This document shows positions 34,677-43,775 of a DNA stretch of 64,000 nucleotides, piece by piece. The translations under genes and the position numbers were made by a program. The notes under the pieces are model-generated. The model saw nothing but the letters and a program-made list of their open reading frames with translations, was not told the DNA's origin and made no database searches. The stretch's first letter is position 1, and each line of letters starts with the position of its first letter. The stretch is taken from the NCBI RefSeq assembly GCF_900106855.1, contig NZ_FNWI01000004.1:248001-312000 (forward strand), written 5' to 3'. This DNA is from Varibaculum massiliense. GTDB taxonomy: Bacteria > Actinomycetota > Actinomycetes > Actinomycetales > Actinomycetaceae.

Positions 34677-36647
34677 TTGAAATATCTAAGTATTGATCTG
34701 GAAACTTACAGCCCCCTTAATCTCTCCAAGACTGGGGTCTACCCCTATGCTGCTCACCCAGACTTTGAGATTCTGTTGTTTGGTTATGCCGTAGATGATG
34801 GCCCAGTGCAGGTGGTTGACCTGGCGAGCGGAGAAAAACTACCCGATGAGATAGTTGCCGCTCTGGTGGATCCTGGTGTGGTTAAGTGGGCGTTCAACGC
34901 GTCCTTCGAACGCATCTGCCTCTCATCTTGGTTACACCGCTACCACCCAGAACTATTACCTGAAGGCAGTTTCCTGGATCCTGCTCAGTGGCGCTGCTCC
35001 ATGGTATGGGCTGCATATCTTGGGATGCCAATGAGCCTAGACCAAGTAGCTCGCGTCCTTGACTTGCCGGTGAAGAAAGACGCGGCCGGTAAGAAACTAA
35101 TCAAGCAGTTCTGCACGCCAGCGACCCCAAACCTGATTAACAAGGGCGCGCGGCGTAATCTACCGTCCTTAGATCCGGAAGGCTGGAAGGCATTCAAGGA
35201 ATATAACCGCCGCGACGTGGAAGTAGAACAAGCCATCCACACCCGCCTGGCAAAGTTTCCCGTACCGGATGAGGAGTGGAAAGCCTATGCCCTGGATCAG
35301 CGCATTAACGATGCTGGGATCAAGCTCGATACGACCCTCGTGGATGCCGCCGTTACCCTCGATGCAAAACACCGCAATGCCACTTTGGCTCGTGCCCAAG
35401 AGCTGACTGGTTTGGAGAATCCGAATAGCCCGATACAGCTTAAAGACTGGCTGACCCAAAACGGTTGCCCTCTCGATTCGCTTACGAAAGCTGAAGTGGC
35501 AACCGCCCTCGAGGACGCTACTGGGGTAGTTAAAGAAATACTTCAGCTGCGCGGGGATCTCGCAAAATCTTCCGTCAAGAAGTATCAGGCCATGCAAAAC
35601 GTGGCAGGCACCGATGACAGGGCGCGTGGGCTACTGCAGTTTTATGGAGCAGGACGTACCGGACGTTTTGCAGGCAGGTTAGTTCAAGTGCAGAATCTAC
35701 CTCGCAATTATCTGCCTGACCTCGATGAAGCTCGTACCCTTGTAAGGACCGGGAATCTTGAGGCGCTGGAGTTGCTCTACGATTCGGTACCAGACACGCT
35801 CTCTCAGTTGATTCGCACCGCCTTCATACCCACCTCGGGTAACCGTTTTATTGTCTCCGACTACAGCGCTATTGAGGCCCGCGTGATTGCCTGGCTCGCA
35901 GGTGAGAAATCTACCCTCGAGGCGTTCCGTGATGGCAAGGATCTATATTGCGAGACTGCTAGTCGCATGTTCAAAGTTCCAGTTGAAAAACACGGGCCAA
36001 ACGGCGAGCTACGACAAAAAGGCAAAATAGCGGTACTGGCTTGCGGATACGGCGGCTCCGTCGGTGCACTTAAAGCAATGGGCGCGCTGCGCATGGGGCT
36101 GGCCGAGGACGAGCTCAAACCCATCGTGGACGCTTGGCGCGCAGCTAACCCCCATATCGTCTGGTTGTGGCAAGAAGTAGAAGACGCAGCACTCAAAGCC
36201 ATCACCACTAGACAGCCTGTTCGGCTTGGTAATCTCACCTTCACGCTCGAATCGGGCATCTTGTTCATCACCTTGCCGTCCGGTAGAAGGTTGGCATACG
36301 TGAAACCAGGTTTGGGTCAAAACCGGTTCGGTGGCACCTCCATCACCTACTGGGGAATCAACAGCGGACGCAAGTGGGGACGCCTGGAAACCTATGGCGG
36401 CAAACTCACAGAGAATATCGTTCAAGCCATAGCCCGCGACCTACTCGTCAACGGTATGAAAAACATTGCTGAATCCGGCCGCCAGATTGTGATGCATGTT
36501 CACGACGAAATCGTCATCGACGAGCCTCTAGATTCCGGCTTCACGGTAAAAGACGCCTGCCAGCTGATGTCACGCCTGCCAGGTTGGGCTAAAGGTTTGC
36601 CCTTGACCGCAGACGGATACGAGTGCGCCTACTACCGCAAAGACTAG
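34677..36647 (+). CDS. phage family A DNA polymerase (3'-5' exonuclease and polymerase)
   Basis: A 656-residue replicative polymerase. The N-terminal exonuclease motif is 'LSIDLETYSP' (Exo I, DxE). Polymerase motif A is 'SDYSAIEARVIAWLAGE' near 392-408; motif B is represented by 'RQKGKIAVLACGYGG'; motif C is 'HVHDEIVID' with HDE at about 609-611. TTG 34677 is chosen because AAGGA is seven bases upstream; an earlier in-frame TTG at 34662 precedes that site. It belongs to the early module and convergently overlaps the antisense Abi_2 gene by four bases at the 3' end. Confidence 0.93.
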   Translation: MKYLSIDLETYSPLNLSKTGVYPYAAHPDFEILLFGYAVDDGPVQVVDLASGEKLPDEIVAALVDPGVVKWAFNASFERICLSSWLHRYHPELLPEGSFLDPAQWRCSMVWAAYLGMPMSLDQVARVLDLPVKKDAAGKKLIKQFCTPATPNLINKGARRNLPSLDPEGWKAFKEYNRRDVEVEQAIHTRLAKFPVPDEEWKAYALDQRINDAGIKLDTTLVDAAVTLDAKHRNATLARAQELTGLENPNSPIQLKDWLTQNGCPLDSLTKAEVATALEDATGVVKEILQLRGDLAKSSVKKYQAMQNVAGTDDRARGLLQFYGAGRTGRFAGRLVQVQNLPRNYLPDLDEARTLVRTGNLEALELLYDSVPDTLSQLIRTAFIPTSGNRFIVSDYSAIEARVIAWLAGEKSTLEAFRDGKDLYCETASRMFKVPVEKHGPNGELRQKGKIAVLACGYGGSVGALKAMGALRMGLAEDELKPIVDAWRAANPHIVWLWQEVEDAALKAITTRQPVRLGNLTFTLESGILFITLPSGRRLAYVKPGLGQNRFGGTSITYWGINSGRKWGRLETYGGKLTENIVQAIARDLLVNGMKNIAESGRQIVMHVHDEIVIDEPLDSGFTVKDACQLMSRLPGWAKGLPLTADGYECAYYRKD

Positions 36648-37597
36648 ACGGTTTGGGTTGCCCAGAGAGGATTTTCTTGCCAGTTATCGGGCATGCCAAG
36701 GTGGCTTATCGGTAGCGGCTTAGCCTGGGGGTACTTTTCAAGGAGTTTAGGAAGACGAGTTGTGTTCCCTAGGTCTAGGCGAACGAGAAGATACTGAATC
36801 AAAGTTAACTGCCCGAAAGTGCGGTTTACCACGCCTGCAATCATGTCCAGTTCGGTATGGCGGCCTTTTCTAGGTAACCGGGGCTTGATGGTGTAAACCC
36901 TGTTAAACATGCGCGCGTGATGGGCTGAATAATTACGCAAAATATTTAGCGCCTTCAACCACGAACCGAATTGGGCTGCAGTCAAATCTACGCGAGCCGC
37001 GATCGTGTCTCGCACACCGATGGGAGCTAACTGGTACAAGTAGGTCAGTGAACCCCAATCCATCACTTCTACAGCAGCCCAAATAGGAAGCTTGCCACCA
37101 TACTTTTTATTGTGGTGAGCAACGAAGTCTTCGCGCGATGCACGTAGTTCTTTTTCGTAACGTGCCAGCCACTTTTGGTACCCGGCAGACGACCCCTCGC
37201 CGTCGGATGCTTGTGCTAGCGGCCCGAGAACATTTGGGTGTAGATGCGCGAAAGTGTCGATGCGACCGAGTTCGTGCCCAAGCATGGAGCGCACCGAAAG
37301 CTCTATCGGAGCAAGACAGGCAAACACAATCTCACGAAGCTTGCAGTCGAACATGTAGACGGCAGCTACATCATCCAAGGTCGTGCCAGCAACAAAACTA
37401 TCAGCGCGTTTTCCAGGTGCTAACAGTTTGCGCCATGAATACCAATATCCCGAAAGACGATAGTAATTCACTTGTTCGAGTAGCCAGCACGCTTCAGAAT
37501 CAGATTCGATTAGCATGCCGCGTTCACGCAGCAAAGCTATCTGCTCGCCATGCGTTTTGAACTGCTTAGCCAAAGGAGCATCTAGAGACTGTGGCAT
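36644..37597 (-). CDS. Abi_2 (AbiF-type) abortive-infection protein, intact, antisense within prophage
   Basis: A 317-residue protein with the Abi_2 N-terminal block 'LLRERGM' and 'VNYYRLSGYWYSWR' (about residues 42-55), a middle helical region, and the HEPN-type RNase motif 'LRNYSAHHARMFNR' (about 222-235), i.e. R-N-x3-H. It ends with the conserved 'LGMPDNWQENPLW'. ATG 37597 has TAGGAG five bases upstream; the TTG at 37603 is less likely. It runs against the phage operon between the polymerase and antirepressor genes, typical of a superinfection-exclusion cargo gene with its own promoter. The 470-bp region upstream carries a 17-base element shared with the other Abi_2 locus. Confidence 0.88.
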   Translation of the reverse strand: MPQSLDAPLAKQFKTHGEQIALLRERGMLIESDSEACWLLEQVNYYRLSGYWYSWRKLLAPGKRADSFVAGTTLDDVAAVYMFDCKLREIVFACLAPIELSVRSMLGHELGRIDTFAHLHPNVLGPLAQASDGEGSSAGYQKWLARYEKELRASREDFVAHHNKKYGGKLPIWAAVEVMDWGSLTYLYQLAPIGVRDTIAARVDLTAAQFGSWLKALNILRNYSAHHARMFNRVYTIKPRLPRKGRHTELDMIAGVVNRTFGQLTLIQYLLVRLDLGNTTRLPKLLEKYPQAKPLPISHLGMPDNWQENPLWATQTV

Positions 37598-37603
37598 CAC
37601 CAA

Positions 37604-38070
37604 CTCCTACTCGGCCGTAGAAACAATGAGGACCGGCCCTGGACCCTCACGGGCGGAACCGGTCTTGATACCACCATTCTAAGCGAGAACAACGAAAATA
37701 ACAACCAGTAAACATCTTGTGTCTGTAGCAAACCCAGCCCGTCTGCGACCAGTATTTCTCGAACGCAACCATAGAGCTGTTCCTAGATACTGCTGCGCCG
37801 TCGCGCGCTCTAGTTCACGCGCTTTGCTTATCAATATTTTTCACGCCCCTGATCAAGCCAATAGGTCAGGGATTGTTCCACGGGATAAACCCAGCATCGC
37901 TACAACGTATATGCCCTATTCGTTTCTGGTTCCGCTGCCCGTCGTGGCAGTTGCATGACAGCTTGATTTAACACTTTCGGGTTCGTCGGCAGTCGGGTAA
38001 GAGCCCTACTCTTTTCGCGCCGCCGGCGCATCTATTTTACCTACCTCGGGCTCTCAGGAAGGAGACCCCC
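37604..38070. other. 467-bp intergenic region upstream of both Abi_2 and the antirepressor
   Basis: No gene. It holds the Abi_2-linked element (37734-37750), GC-rich hairpins (a GACCGG/CCGGTC stem at about 37633-37667, and the palindrome GCGCCGCCGGCGC at 38017-38029), and must contain divergent promoters. The antirepressor is preceded by GGAAGGAGA. Confidence 0.6.
37734..37750 (-). promoter_or_regulatory. 17-base element shared by both Abi_2 upstream regions; candidate abiF RNA part
   Basis: Read on the minus strand as GGTCGCAGACGGGCTGG, it differs at one base from 15228-15244. Flanking AGTAT and ATACT segments upstream (about 37753-37793) can pair across a 30-base gap. It lies about 140 bases before the Abi_2 start, leaving room for a small RNA. 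Confidence 0.45.
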
Positions 38071-38850
38071 ATGGGTAAGCAACTACAAGTCTTTACCAGC
38101 AACCAGTTCGGCCAGATCCGCACTATCGAAAACTATGGCCAGTCATGGTTTGTCGCTGCCGATGTCTGCGCATCCCTAGAGCTTGCCAACCCCACTGTAA
38201 CGGTAAGCCGTCTCGATAAGGATGAGAAGGCTAAGTTCAACTTAGGGTTATCCGGTGGACCTGCCTGGTGCGTTAACGAGCCAGGCTTGTACTCGCTGGT
38301 GCTGGCATGCCGAAAACCCCAAGCTCGGGCATTCAAGCGCTGGATCACCCACGAAGTGCTCCCGGCCATCCGCAAGCACGGCTTGTATGCGATTTCAGAT
38401 GTTGCTGAAAACCCTGAAATGCTGCTGACTGCTTTGCAGGCTCTTATCGCCGAGAAAAAACGCGGGGAACAGCTAGAGGCACAAAATCTTGCCCAAGCCC
38501 AACTTCTCCTTGAGGCTAGCCCGAAGTTGTCGTACTACGAGAAAGTTCTGCGCGCTCCGGGTACGGTGGCGATTTCTAAGATTGCTAAAGACTACGGGAT
38601 GAGCGCACGCCGCCTCAACAAGCTCCTTCATGATCTTGGTATCCAGTACAAGCAGGGCGACCAGTGGCTACTCTACCAAGAACATGCCGCTAACGGTTAT
38701 ACGAAGTCTGAGACCGGAACCAGTAAGGACGGTCACGTGTGGATGCATACCAAATGGACCCAAGCTGGACGGCTTTTCCTCTATGACCTGCTCAAAAACC
38801 GCTGCGGGATTCTGCCAGTCATTGAACGCGAAGGGCAGGTGGAAGCCTGA
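38071..38850 (+). CDS. phage antirepressor (BRO-N plus ANT domain)
   Basis: A 259-residue protein. The N-terminal BRO-N domain (about residues 8-110) has 'WFVAADVCASLELANPTVTV' and 'RAFKRWITHEVLPAIRKHG'. A coiled linker follows, then a C-terminal ANT/KilAC domain from about 160, with 'ISKIAKDYGMSARRLNKLLH' and 'WTQAGRLFLYDLL'. Such proteins counter lysogeny repressors or regulate early genes. A strong ribosome site GGAAGGAGA precedes ATG. No cI-like repressor is in the window, so its target is unknown. Confidence 0.88.
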   Translation: MGKQLQVFTSNQFGQIRTIENYGQSWFVAADVCASLELANPTVTVSRLDKDEKAKFNLGLSGGPAWCVNEPGLYSLVLACRKPQARAFKRWITHEVLPAIRKHGLYAISDVAENPEMLLTALQALIAEKKRGEQLEAQNLAQAQLLLEASPKLSYYEKVLRAPGTVAISKIAKDYGMSARRLNKLLHDLGIQYKQGDQWLLYQEHAANGYTKSETGTSKDGHVWMHTKWTQAGRLFLYDLLKNRCGILPVIEREGQVEA

Positions 38851-39290
38851 TGAGCGCTACAACAGATCAAGTCGTTGGGCTCTCGCGCACAAATGCCCAC
38901 GGTTATGCTGACCCGACCAGCTACAAGGCTTTGAAGAAGATCCAAGGAGCTGAATGCGAAGCTCGCCCGCTTACATATATCTGCTCTCCTTATTCCGGCA
39001 ATGTCCGCCAGAACCAGGCTTTAGCGCGGGAGTTTTGCGCCTTCGCGATAGCCGCTGGACAGATCCCGCTAGCCTCACACCTGTTCTTCCCGCAGTTCAT
39101 GGATGATACCGACCCTGATGAGCGAGAACTAGCCATGGCGTTTAACCGCGTACTTTTAAGCAAATGTGAGGCCATGTGGGTTTACACCGGCCACGTTAGC
39201 CGAGGTATGCGCGCCGAGATCGAGTGGGCCCGCGAACTTGAACTACCCATCCACTATTTCAACGCTGATTTCCAGGAGGTTACCTTTTGA
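38850..39290 (+). CDS. DUF4406/DUF7768-like nucleoside deoxyribosyltransferase-fold phage protein
   Basis: A 146-residue protein with 'YICSPYSGNVRQNQALAREF', 'GQIPLASHLFFPQFMDD', 'CEAMWVYTGHVSRGMRAEIE' and 'ELPIHYF', the hallmarks of the DUF4406-like branch of the deoxyribosyltransferase/LOG fold. Members in phages are thought to act on nucleotides or nucleosides, with substrates unproven. Its ATG shares the last base of the antirepressor stop, and the next gene overlaps its end. Confidence 0.8.
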   Translation: MSATTDQVVGLSRTNAHGYADPTSYKALKKIQGAECEARPLTYICSPYSGNVRQNQALAREFCAFAIAAGQIPLASHLFFPQFMDDTDPDERELAMAFNRVLLSKCEAMWVYTGHVSRGMRAEIEWARELELPIHYFNADFQEVTF

Positions 39291-41545
39291 TGCATCCCTT
39301 CACGCTTTACGCCACTGACATGGCAGGCAAGCAAACCAACAGCCACTACCCTAACCGCCACGAGATCACCAGCAGACCCGACTTAGAAATGACGGTGCGC
39401 TTTGATCATGTCGCAGCCACCTACAAGAATAATCATCGCTCGAGCGCGAACTTCCTGGTTTCGGATTGCGTGGTGATGGATATCGACAACGACCACAGCG
39501 AAAACCCCGACGAATGGGTCACGCCCGAATCGTTGGGTGAGGTGATGGCAGGGGTCGAGTTTATGACCGCAACCTCCCGCAACCATATGAGAATCAAGGG
39601 CAGCGAGTCGGCTAGGCCGCGTTTCCATGTCTACTACCCCATAAACAAGATTAGCGACGCTAGCGAGTATGCAGGGATGAAGAAACACCTGGCTGCTCGT
39701 TTTGATTTCTTTGACCATAACGCACTCGACGCTGGCAGGTTCATCTACGGCAACCCCACCGCCGAAGTGCATGTTTTCGAGGGTGAACAGCTACTGGATG
39801 AATGGATCACGGCAGCTGATGAACAGGACATGTTTGCCGCCTTCGATGCCGCAACGATTGCTATCGGCGAGGGCTCGCGTAATGCCACGCTCTCTCGCTT
39901 CGCGGGCAAGGTCTTGATCCGCTACGGCAACACCGCCCAGGCAAGGGAGTTATTTGATCGTAAAGCCACCCTTTGTGACCCGCCACTACCAGATGCAGAG
40001 TTGGGCCTGATTTGGGATAGCGCCTGTAAGTTCGCTGCCAAGGTTGCCGCCGAGCCCGGTTATGTGCCGCCGGAGGTTTATGAGCAGCTGACCAGTCTGC
40101 GCCCTGATGATTTTACCGATGTTGGTCAGGCGATGATTCTTGCTGGTGAGTATGCTGACCGGATTTGTTATTCGCCTGCTACCGCGTGGATGGTCTACGA
40201 CAAGGGTGTATGGGAGGAAAACGAGCCTAAAGCCCAGCATGTTGTCCAAGAACTCACCTCCCGGCAAATAGAACAAGCCCAAAAAGAACTGGATACAGCC
40301 ACCCAGCAAGCAAGCCGGCTGGGAGTAACAGCAATGCTGGTAGCGATGAGCAAGACCAAAGCCCTCTCTGCATTCACCCGGGAGCAATCCCAGGTCTACC
40401 AGGAAATGATGGCAGCGCAAGAATGGTTAAAGTTCATATACAAGTGCCGCTCAGATCGCACAATCTTGGCGGTCATGCGCCAAGCACGCCCGTTAGCGTT
40501 GATTAACCCACAGGTGCTCGATGCCGACCCTTATCTGCTCAACACCCCAAGCGCCACCTTTGATCTGCGCGATACCTCCCGGCACGAACACAGCCCCGCT
40601 GACATGTTGACTAAACAAACTGCCCTTGACCCATCCGATGAGGGGATGCAGATATGGCTAGACAGCCTCGCCGTCACTTTCGGCGGGGACAAAGAGTTGA
40701 TTGGGTATGTGCAAAGGGTATGCGGGCTAGCAGCAATCGGCAAAGTCCTCATCGAAGCCCTGATTATCGCCTACGGGGATGGAAACAACGGCAAATCCAC
40801 TTTCTGGAATACCATCGCCCGCGTGTTGGGCTCATACGCGGAGACTATCTCCTCTGAAGTGCTGATCGCCGGTAAGAAAAACAACGCCAAACACGAGATG
40901 GCAGAAACCAGGGCTAGACGCTTATTGATAGCCGGCGAAAACGATGAAGGCGTGCGCCTATCAACCTCATCAACCAAACAATTAGCTTCGACTGACAAGA
41001 TCGCCGCAGAGAAGAAATACAAAGACCCCTTCTCCTTCACCCCTTCCCACACCTTGGTTTTGTACACGAACCATCTACCGCGAGTGGGAGCTATGGATAC
41101 CGGCATCTGGCGCAGATTAATTGTGATTCCATTCGAGCAAACCATCACCCCAAAACAGGACATCAAAAATTATGCCGACCATCTATACGCCAAAGCAGGC
41201 GGAGCAGTGCTGGCATGGATTATGGAAGGTGCTCGCTTAATCCACTCCGAGAACTACCACCTGGCCCCACCTAAACAAGTCGTTGCCGCATCGGAGGCAT
41301 ACCGGGCTGCTAACGACTGGTTCGCTCACTTCCTTGAGGACTGCTGCCAGGTAGGTCAAGGCCTATCAGAGCAGTCCAAGGATCTCTACGACGCGTACCG
41401 GTCTTGGGCAATAGGTAGGGGCGAGTATGTGCGCTCCACTAGCGATTTTTATGCCGCCGTCGATAAAAGCGGATATAAGCGGAGACGAACAGCTCGGGCA
41501 CGATTCGTAGACGGGCTCGCCTTGATCAGCGAATTCGACCTGTAA
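39290..41545 (+). CDS. phage primase-helicase (AEP-like primase plus D5/SF3 helicase)
   Basis: A 751-residue replication protein. The N-terminal primase-like part has 'CVVMDIDNDHSENP' (metal-binding D-x-D, about 60-73) and 'HNALDAGRFIYGNP'. The C-terminal P4/D5-type helicase has Walker A 'GDGNNGKST' near 496-504, 'ARRLLIAGENDEG' (Walker B region) and the sensor segment 'LVLYTNHLPRVGAMDTGIWR'. ATG 39290 lies about ten bases after AGGAGG. It overlaps the previous gene by one base. It primes and unwinds at the phage origin together with the polymerase. Confidence 0.9.
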   Translation: MHPFTLYATDMAGKQTNSHYPNRHEITSRPDLEMTVRFDHVAATYKNNHRSSANFLVSDCVVMDIDNDHSENPDEWVTPESLGEVMAGVEFMTATSRNHMRIKGSESARPRFHVYYPINKISDASEYAGMKKHLAARFDFFDHNALDAGRFIYGNPTAEVHVFEGEQLLDEWITAADEQDMFAAFDAATIAIGEGSRNATLSRFAGKVLIRYGNTAQARELFDRKATLCDPPLPDAELGLIWDSACKFAAKVAAEPGYVPPEVYEQLTSLRPDDFTDVGQAMILAGEYADRICYSPATAWMVYDKGVWEENEPKAQHVVQELTSRQIEQAQKELDTATQQASRLGVTAMLVAMSKTKALSAFTREQSQVYQEMMAAQEWLKFIYKCRSDRTILAVMRQARPLALINPQVLDADPYLLNTPSATFDLRDTSRHEHSPADMLTKQTALDPSDEGMQIWLDSLAVTFGGDKELIGYVQRVCGLAAIGKVLIEALIIAYGDGNNGKSTFWNTIARVLGSYAETISSEVLIAGKKNNAKHEMAETRARRLLIAGENDEGVRLSTSSTKQLASTDKIAAEKKYKDPFSFTPSHTLVLYTNHLPRVGAMDTGIWRRLIVIPFEQTITPKQDIKNYADHLYAKAGGAVLAWIMEGARLIHSENYHLAPPKQVVAASEAYRAANDWFAHFLEDCCQVGQGLSEQSKDLYDAYRSWAIGRGEYVRSTSDFYAAVDKSGYKRRRTARARFVDGLALISEFDL

Positions 41546-41555
41546 GTGGCCAATA

Positions 41556-41651
41556 GTGACAGTCGTGTCAGTCGTTACTAGCCCTTTCTATAGGAAAATA
41601 AAAAATACAGTCCTATATAGGGTTTTAGGGACAGACCGACACGAGTGTCAC
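41556..41651 (+). ncRNA. nested long inverted repeat in the leader of the VRR-NUC gene
   Basis: The outer arms 41556-41569 (GTGACAGTCGTGTC) and 41638-41651 match at 13 of 14 positions. Inside, 41582-41594 pairs with 41612-41622 (CCCT...TATAGG with CCTATA...AGGG) with a short asymmetry. The element fills the gap between the primase stop and the ATG at 41673. A structured leader or small RNA is possible; function unknown. Confidence 0.45.
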
Positions 41652-41672
41652 AGATCTTATGAAAGACGTGAC

Positions 41673-41951
41673 ATGAAAGAAAAACACCTAGAAAACAAAC
41701 TGAAGAAATCAGTCGAAAGCATCGGCGGGATCTGCTGGAAACTCGTCAGCCCCGGAGTCTCTGGCGTCCCAGATCGGATCTGTCTAAAGAGCGGACGAGT
41801 TGTTTTCGCTGAAGTAAAAGCACCAGGAGCCAAACCTAGACCAATCCAGAATCGCCGTATCAAGCAGCTGCAAAATCAAGGCTTCCAAGTCTTCGTAGTA
41901 GACAGCGTGGATGGGATTGCGGAGGTGGCAAATGCGCTACAAGCCGCATAA
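41673..41951 (+). CDS. VRR-NUC domain nuclease
   Basis: A 92-residue minimal VRR-NUC nuclease of the PD-(D/E)xK superfamily. It has 'GGICWKLVSPGVSGVPDRIC' (the G-V-P-D-R motif), 'VVFAEVKAPGAKP' (E-x-K), and a C-terminal 'QNQGFQVFVVDSVDGI'. ATG 41673 gives the typical family start (MKEKHLENKLKK); the frame extends upstream to 41556 through a structured leader. Overlaps the SNF2 helicase gene by 20 bases, a standard phage pair involved in replication or recombination. Confidence 0.9.
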   Translation: MKEKHLENKLKKSVESIGGICWKLVSPGVSGVPDRICLKSGRVVFAEVKAPGAKPRPIQNRRIKQLQNQGFQVFVVDSVDGIAEVANALQAA

Positions 41952-43290
41952 CTACCAAACCCAGGCAACAAGTTTCATCATCAACCATGACGAAGCCACA
42001 GTGTTCTTAGGCATGGGTTTAGGAAAAAGCGTCATTGCGCTGACCGCGATCTGGCAGCTTGTCCTCGACTACTTCCTCGTACAACGAGTACTAGTAATCG
42101 CGCCACTGCGCGTGGCACGCGATACCTGGCCACAAGAAGCAGCCAAGTGGGATCACCTTACGGGGCTCACGTTGGCGGTAGCCGTCGGATCAAAACAAGA
42201 CCGCCTTCACGCGTTAGCGAAATCTGCAATGGTAACGGTGATCAACCGGGAAAACATCCCCTGGCTGGTCGCCCACTACGGCGCGGCCTGGCCTTTCGAC
42301 ATGGTCGTCATTGACGAACTCTCCAGCTTCAAAAACCACCGTGCAAAGCGCTTCACCACGCTGGTGAAGATAAGGCCCTATGTAACCCGTTGGGTTGGGT
42401 TAACCGGAACCCCAGCCTCTAATGGCTTGATGGATCTATGGGCACAGTTCCGGCTCCTAGATGGCGGCACCAGACTGGGGCGCTATATCACCCGGTTTAG
42501 GGATCGCTGGTTCGTACCTGATAAACGGGCCGGCATGCAAGTGTTTACCTATAAACCGCGAGCAGGTGCTGAGGACGAGATCTATGAAGCGATCTCGGAT
42601 ATGACATTGTCGATGCGCACCACTGACCACCTCACTTTGCCTGAGCTGACGCTAACAACCACGAAGGTAAAACTCGCTAGCAAGGAGCGGGCAGTATATG
42701 AACGTCTAGAGCAGGATTTAGTGATTGAGCTAGACGGGCAAGTAGTGGATGCGGCTAACGCGGCAGTCCTATCTGGAAAACTTCTACAACTGGCAAGCGG
42801 GGCTATCTACGACGAAAACGGAGATGTCATTGCTGTTCATGGCGCGAAACTGGATGCACTCGAAGATTTGCTTGAGGCGGCGAACGGGCAAAACCTCCTC
42901 GTTGCCTACTGGTACAAACACGACCTGGAACGCATCATCGAGCGCTTCCCGCAAGCCCGGCCCCTAAAGACCGCTGAGGATATAGCGGCTTGGAACAATA
43001 GCGAGATCACTATCGGTTTGATTCACCCGGCCTCTGCCGGCCACGGCCTGAATCTACAAGCAGGCGGGCACCTATTGGTCTGGTTCTCCCTGACCTGGAG
43101 TCTGGAGCTGTATCAACAAACCAACGCCCGGCTTTACCGGCAAGGCCAAACCCAGCCAATAACGATCACTCACCTGGTCGCTGAAAAAACCCTCGATGAA
43201 GCAGTACTTACAGCCCTAGACGCCAAGAACCTCACCCAGAGCGCCTTGATCGAGGCAATCAAAACACAACTGGCAAACCACTCTAGATAA
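41932..43290 (+). CDS. SNF2-family DEAD/DEAH-box helicase
   Basis: A 452-residue SF2 translocase: N-terminal 'YKPHNYQTQATSFIINH' (Q-motif-like), Walker A 'FLGMGLGKSVIALTA' (about 31-45), Walker B 'VVIDELSSFKNHRAKRF' (DELS variant), 'GLTGTPASNGLMDLW' (motif III), and motif VI 'QQTNARLYRQGQTQP'. GGAGG is six bases before ATG 41932, which is inside the VRR-NUC gene. Full length for the phage type. Acts in replication fork processing. Confidence 0.92.
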   Translation: MRYKPHNYQTQATSFIINHDEATVFLGMGLGKSVIALTAIWQLVLDYFLVQRVLVIAPLRVARDTWPQEAAKWDHLTGLTLAVAVGSKQDRLHALAKSAMVTVINRENIPWLVAHYGAAWPFDMVVIDELSSFKNHRAKRFTTLVKIRPYVTRWVGLTGTPASNGLMDLWAQFRLLDGGTRLGRYITRFRDRWFVPDKRAGMQVFTYKPRAGAEDEIYEAISDMTLSMRTTDHLTLPELTLTTTKVKLASKERAVYERLEQDLVIELDGQVVDAANAAVLSGKLLQLASGAIYDENGDVIAVHGAKLDALEDLLEAANGQNLLVAYWYKHDLERIIERFPQARPLKTAEDIAAWNNSEITIGLIHPASAGHGLNLQAGGHLLVWFSLTWSLELYQQTNARLYRQGQTQPITITHLVAEKTLDEAVLTALDAKNLTQSALIEAIKTQLANHSR

Positions 43291-43299
43291 GGAAAAATC

Positions 43300-43764
43300 A
43301 TGATGCATGTGATGACGAAATACTTAGATACCCGCAAGGCAGCAATCAGCGCCCTAGAGGACTACCCACTGATGGAACAAGCAGCCAGCCAAGACACGCA
43401 AGCTGAGGCAAACCAGCTACGCGAAGACCTAGCCAGCCCCACTAGCCCCAAAATCACTGGCATGCCCCGCTCACGAGACCCCCACGCTGGTGAACGCCGC
43501 ATAGCTGCCACCCTCGACAAGATTGATCTGCTCGCCGCCCGCAGCCAACAAGCCCAAGAGTACCTGGACTGGTTCCTGCCCGCCTGGCAAGCACTCAACA
43601 CCGATGACCAGTTCGTGTTGGAAAACTTCTTCCTCGGCCAAGGCAATCAAGACGAACGAGTCCAAATGATCGGTGACCACTTCTATATTGAACGAGACAG
43701 TGTCTACCGGCGAAAGAACCGAGCATTAGATCGCCTGGCAGTAGCACTGTATGGCAGACGCTAA
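43300..43764 (+). CDS. ArpU/DUF1492-like phage transcriptional regulator
   Basis: A 154-residue helical protein with a coiled, charged N-terminal half and a sigma-like C-terminal HTH: 'HFYIERDSVYRRKNRALDRL' (about 127-146). It is placed at the end of the early module just before the accessory/late genes, where ArpU- or RinA-type late regulators lie. AAGGA is six bases before ATG. A terminator-bearing repeat follows at 43776. Assignment is by position and HTH; sequence similarity is modest. Confidence 0.65.
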   Translation: MMHVMTKYLDTRKAAISALEDYPLMEQAASQDTQAEANQLREDLASPTSPKITGMPRSRDPHAGERRIAATLDKIDLLAARSQQAQEYLDWFLPAWQALNTDDQFVLENFFLGQGNQDERVQMIGDHFYIERDSVYRRKNRALDRLAVALYGRR

Positions 43765-43775
43765 CTTGCACCCAT

